A stretch of DNA of 9,614 bases from Lachnospiraceae bacterium (GTDB lineage Bacteria > Bacillota_A > Clostridia > Lachnospirales > Lachnospiraceae), in the NCBI GenBank assembly GCA_017464045.1, contig JAFUEG010000382.1, positions 1 through 9,614 on the forward strand. The letters run 5' to 3'. Below the pieces are notes generated by a model. The model was not told the DNA's origin and searched no databases. It saw only the letters and a program-made list of their open reading frames with translations. The position numbers and the translations under genes are program-made. Shown one piece after another: positions 6,857 to 9,614 of this stretch. The first letter of the stretch is position 1. Each line of letters begins with the position of its first letter.

Positions 6857-8992
6857 ATGCCTTATTTAGAGATAGATAAAAATAAACAGTCACAAAAAAC
6901 AGAGACAGCAGATCAATATAAAGATGCCACTTTAGAGACAAATCCTAAGATGCAGGAGAAGAATAACAGCAAAGTAATAGGAAGGGATATGCTTATTGTG
7001 CCTGTTCCTAAGGAAGCCAGGGAAAAGTCGCTTACCGGCAAAGCAAAGAAGTTATTTGGCTTTTCGGATAAAAAAGTAGGGGATTATTATGATAATTACA
7101 AGGCAAAGGGTGCACATGGAAAAGATAATACTCCTGTAGTGGATTTAAGCAAAGAGGAACGACATACGGATTCGGAAAAATGGAATGATTTTGTGTGGGC
7201 TGACATAAAAAAAATGGTTGAAGAAACCAAAGCAACGCCACAATATAACGGTTATGGCGATTTTACAAAGACGATAATTGATAAAATAGAAGCTATGACA
7301 CAAGATAATATGAAAGATAACCGAGTGAATCTGCAAGCAGAGATTATGTATACATTAAGGGATGTATATGATTCTTATAAAGTCATGGAATTTCTGGACG
7401 ATAAAAATGATATACAAAAAAATTATGATGCCATAAAAAAAAGATATAAAGACCCTGAAGTTCTGTTAAGCTTTGCAGCTATATTAATCAAAAAAACGAG
7501 TGGAGATTTAAAGATTGAAGATGCAGATAAGATAATCGATAAGACAGACGACTCATTTTTTGAAACAAAAGTTGAGTCGATTAAGCCTCCAATCAATATA
7601 GGAAATGTATTATGTGATAAAAGATCAACAGGATTTAAGGATAATTACAGTGATTGGTCAAATGTTCCTTTGTTTACCGATGAACCCAATATAGAGGATG
7701 TTGCACAAGGTGACATTGGAGACTGCTATATGCTTGCCGGATTAAGCGCTTTAATAAATAAGGATCCACAGCTTATCAAGAGTGCCATGAAGGATGAAGG
7801 AAAGACTGTAGTAGTACGTTTTTATTCCTTATATACCGGTAAACCGTATTATGTAAGGGTTAAGAAGACTATACCGTATCATTTATTTTATCCGGTAAAT
7901 TCCAAAGATAAGAATGCTTCGATTCCGACTGCTTTAGGATCAACGGGTGCTTTTTGGGTAAAGATTTTTGAAAAGGCATATGCAGTAGCAAGAAGAAAGC
8001 TGGAAGGCAGCATGACAGAACATCCGGAATATATGTTCAGAAAAGGCTATGATATGATACGTGGAGGAAGTAACGATGAGTTTATCAAGGTTATGACCGG
8101 AAAAAAAATTAATAGAAAAACATTAGGAGTAAAAAAGAAAAGTGTAAAGATAGAAACATTGTTTTCAAAAGTCCATTACGGGGAAAAAGATGCTTTCATG
8201 AAAGAAAGAAAAGAAGATGGAAGCAAAAAAACTGCTCTGGATTGGAATATCCGAAAGGCAAAGCTTATCTTTGGATTAGATGTTGATTATAAGAATGTTG
8301 CAGTTTATAATGCGTTTCGCAAGAATCGTGTATTTGATAAGTATGAAGCATTTATGAAAAAACATTTTTCCAATAATTTTAAAACTGAAGATAATTCAGG
8401 CGGTAATCCTACTTTTTCGAGTATTCAGGATCTAAATATGTTTCTTGACAGTATAGATACTGCTCAAATGCCGGATTTAAAGCTTGGACAGGGTATAGAT
8501 GAGGAACGATTGAAACGAAATTATATCGAGTATTTCAGAAACTCTATCATAGCATCGGGAATTCTTAAAAATACAGTTAAAACAGATGGAGAATATACTG
8601 CTAAAGAAAATGAGGTATATAGTCGGCTTAGCAAGGCCAATCCGGATGAAAAGGGCATAAGAAAATTGGTCACAGCTTCTACCGGTGTTTTTACGCTTCA
8701 GTATAAGAGCAATAGCAAAATGGTCGGAGCGTGTGGAGAACATGTGGTTAATGGTTTGGCAGCTACGCATGCGTATACTGTTCTGGGCACAAAAGAAAAG
8801 ACTACGATAATTAAAGGAAAACCGGTGACTCAACGATTTGTAATGTTACGAAATCCTTGGGGCAGTGATATAGTAAGAAATTATAATAAGGATATGGAGC
8901 AGGCAGGTAACGATCTTATAAGAAGAAAAGGTATATTTCTAATGGAACTTAGAGACTTTTGTGAATCCTTCTCAAGTTATGAGTTTGAATAG
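6857..8992 (+). CDS. Calpain-like cysteine protease (peptidase family C2), 711 aa
   Basis: ATG 6857 follows AGAGGTG (6845-6851). The protein would cleave peptide bonds with a Cys/His/Asn triad. Residues 284-290 read QGDIGDC, matching calpain 'QGALGDC': Gln284 would form the oxyanion hole and Cys290 is the nucleophile. 'THAYTVLG' gives His638, and 'MLRNPWG' at 663-669 gives Asn666. The end, 'GIFLMELRDFCESFSSYEF', matches the close of the calpain protease core ('GEFWM...DF...F'), so there is no C2-like or EF-hand domain after it. Residues 1-270 are charged, mostly helical and unrecognised; they could be a propeptide, inhibitory or targeting domain. The Cys-to-His distance is 348 residues, against about 157 in animal calpains, so an insertion of roughly 190 residues (about 415-600) splits the core. 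No signal peptide, so probably cytoplasmic unless exported by another route. Last gene before a terminator. The substrate is unknown; the neighbouring giant protein is one candidate, by context only. Confidence 0.92.
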   Translation: MPYLEIDKNKQSQKTETADQYKDATLETNPKMQEKNNSKVIGRDMLIVPVPKEAREKSLTGKAKKLFGFSDKKVGDYYDNYKAKGAHGKDNTPVVDLSKEERHTDSEKWNDFVWADIKKMVEETKATPQYNGYGDFTKTIIDKIEAMTQDNMKDNRVNLQAEIMYTLRDVYDSYKVMEFLDDKNDIQKNYDAIKKRYKDPEVLLSFAAILIKKTSGDLKIEDADKIIDKTDDSFFETKVESIKPPINIGNVLCDKRSTGFKDNYSDWSNVPLFTDEPNIEDVAQGDIGDCYMLAGLSALINKDPQLIKSAMKDEGKTVVVRFYSLYTGKPYYVRVKKTIPYHLFYPVNSKDKNASIPTALGSTGAFWVKIFEKAYAVARRKLEGSMTEHPEYMFRKGYDMIRGGSNDEFIKVMTGKKINRKTLGVKKKSVKIETLFSKVHYGEKDAFMKERKEDGSKKTALDWNIRKAKLIFGLDVDYKNVAVYNAFRKNRVFDKYEAFMKKHFSNNFKTEDNSGGNPTFSSIQDLNMFLDSIDTAQMPDLKLGQGIDEERLKRNYIEYFRNSIIASGILKNTVKTDGEYTAKENEVYSRLSKANPDEKGIRKLVTASTGVFTLQYKSNSKMVGACGEHVVNGLAATHAYTVLGTKEKTTIIKGKPVTQRFVMLRNPWGSDIVRNYNKDMEQAGNDLIRRKGIFLMELRDFCESFSSYEFE

Positions 8993-9064
8993 TTTTGTAG
9001 CATTGTTTTATTATAGATTTTAAATTGTTTAAGGCAAGTATCATTATCTGATGATTAATATGTA

Positions 9065-9092
9065 AAAAAAGAGCGATTGACCGCTCTTTTTT
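9065..9092 (+). terminator. Rho-independent terminator after the calpain-like gene
   Basis: AAAAAAGAGCG (9065-9075), loop ATTGAC (9076-9081), and CGCTCTTTTTT (9082-9092) form a GC-topped stem with flanking A and T tracts. It begins 72 bases after the stop of the protease gene and ends that transcription unit. The A/T symmetry means it could also work on the - strand, but no - strand gene approaches it. Confidence 0.9.
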
Positions 9093-9162
9093 ATGCATTT
9101 TATTTATCATCATAATGAAGGCACATAGCTTTTTACGGACTATTTAGCAAGTTTTATTTCCG

Positions 9163-9191
9163 TTGATTTTACAGTCTTTTTATAGTAAAAT
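9163..9191 (+). promoter_or_regulatory. Candidate sigma-70-type promoter for the AAA-ATPase gene
   Basis: TTGATT (9163-9168) and TAAAAT (9186-9191) are separated by 17 bases, the ideal spacing, each with one mismatch or two to consensus. The pair lies after the terminator and about 28 bases before the ribosome binding site at 9219, so it would start a new unit. In AT-rich DNA such matches also arise by chance. Confidence 0.5.
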
Positions 9192-9218
9192 TATTAATAA
9201 TGTTTGATGTTTTATTGT

Positions 9219-9226
9219 GGGAGGTG
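9219..9226 (+). promoter_or_regulatory. Strong ribosome binding site that decides the start at GTG 9232
   Basis: GGGAGGTG is followed after 5 bases by GTG 9232. The spacing points to that codon as the original start of the AAA-ATPase gene, although the frame meets TAG two codons later. No comparable site precedes the later in-frame ATG codons at 9286 and 9307. Confidence 0.7.
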
Positions 9227-9231
9227 TAAGA

Positions 9232-9614
9232 GTGAAATAGATTGGTATAGGATATGAAGGCTATAAAGAATTTATAGATAATGATATGTACTATATAGAT
9301 AAAACCATGCTTATAAGTGATGTGGTAGAAAAAGGCGGTAAGGTAACTCTTTTCACACGACCGAGACGTTTTGGTAAGACTCTGGCACTTTCTATGCTTC
9401 GTACATTTTTTGAACTTGAGTATGATTTCAATGGAAATGTCATAGATAAGCACAGGTATTTTGAGGGAAAGAAGATAATGAGTGCATCCGATGAGATACT
9501 TTCCATGATGGGAAAGTATCCGGTTATTAAGCTTTCACTAAAGTCAGCTAAGCAGCCAAGCTTTAAGGCTGCATTCAAAGCTTTAAGAGATGAAATAAAG
9601 GGTGAATTTATACG
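9232..9614 (+). pseudogene. DUF1703/AAA-ATPase-like gene (PF09820 type), amber stop at codon 3, 3' end outside window
   Basis: The frame reads GTG AAA TAG, then continues open to the right edge as 'IGIGYEGYKEFIDNDMYYIDKT'. Family members typically begin with something like MKKIGIGxxDFKE, so the TAG (9238-9240) stands where a Lys codon (AAG) is expected: one base change. The Walker A region is 'RPRRFGKT' at 9358-9381, preceded by VTLFT, and followed by LALSMLRTFFEL, all typical of the family. These proteins are abundant, poorly understood P-loop ATPases, often in many copies in Lachnospiraceae and Bacteroides; an AAA domain is commonly followed by a PD-(D/E)XK nuclease-like domain, which would lie outside the window. 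If the stop is real the gene is inactivated, or starts at ATG 9286 without the conserved first residues. A sequencing error or suppression is also possible. Confidence 0.75.

Noticed and set aside
9291..9578. - strand ORF of 95 codons at the right end
   Set aside because: It is opposite the + strand AAA-ATPase frame, which carries the conserved DKT and RPRRFGKT motifs; the - strand product matches nothing I recognise.
1..9614. CRISPR array, tRNA, rRNA, insertion sequence or phage attachment site
   Set aside because: No regularly spaced repeats, cloverleaf-like sequences, transposase motifs or terminal inverted repeats were seen on reading both strands.

Overview
AT-rich, gene-dense DNA with every credible gene on the + strand. 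The family content (a DUF1703-type AAA-ATPase, a calpain-like protease in a bacterium, a UbiB/AarF-like kinase domain in a giant protein) and the strong purine-rich Shine-Dalgarno sites suggest an anaerobic Firmicute, most likely Lachnospiraceae (Butyrivibrio, Roseburia or a relative). This placement is inferred from composition and protein families; no rRNA or other marker gene is present.

Layout: (a) 1-5025, a giant gene open at the left edge (at least 1,674 residues visible). It has a Lys/Glu/Gln-rich low-complexity tract, a long helical region, a divergent but recognisable ABC1/UbiB kinase-like domain (HADLHAGN, IDFG, ELDFRIEAEN, GAATVGQ) and a long helical C-terminus. (b) 5026-5474, a roughly 450-base gap with a strong ribosome binding site, a chain of very small overlapping ORFs that may be a frameshifted gene, and a perfect 7-bp inverted repeat. 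(c) 5475-6353, a 292-residue protein that looks like two degenerate GNAT-fold halves. (d) 6357-6839, a 160-residue YbjN-like protein. (e) 6857-8992, a 711-residue calpain-like (C2 family) cysteine protease with an intact Cys/His/Asn triad and a large insertion. (f) 9065-9092, a clear Rho-independent terminator. (g) 9163-9614, a separate unit: promoter, ribosome binding site and the first part of a DUF1703/AAA-ATPase-like gene that carries an amber stop at codon 3.

The GNAT-like, YbjN-like and calpain-like genes are tightly packed (3 and 17 nt apart), share one strand and end at one terminator, so they are probably co-transcribed. The giant kinase-like gene may belong to the same unit, because no + strand terminator is visible between it and them. 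A YbjN-like protein (a fold resembling type III secretion chaperones) beside a large multidomain protein, a GNAT-like protein and a calpain-like protease is an unusual set. It could be an uncharacterised regulatory or effector module, but that is a hypothesis from context, not something the sequence proves.
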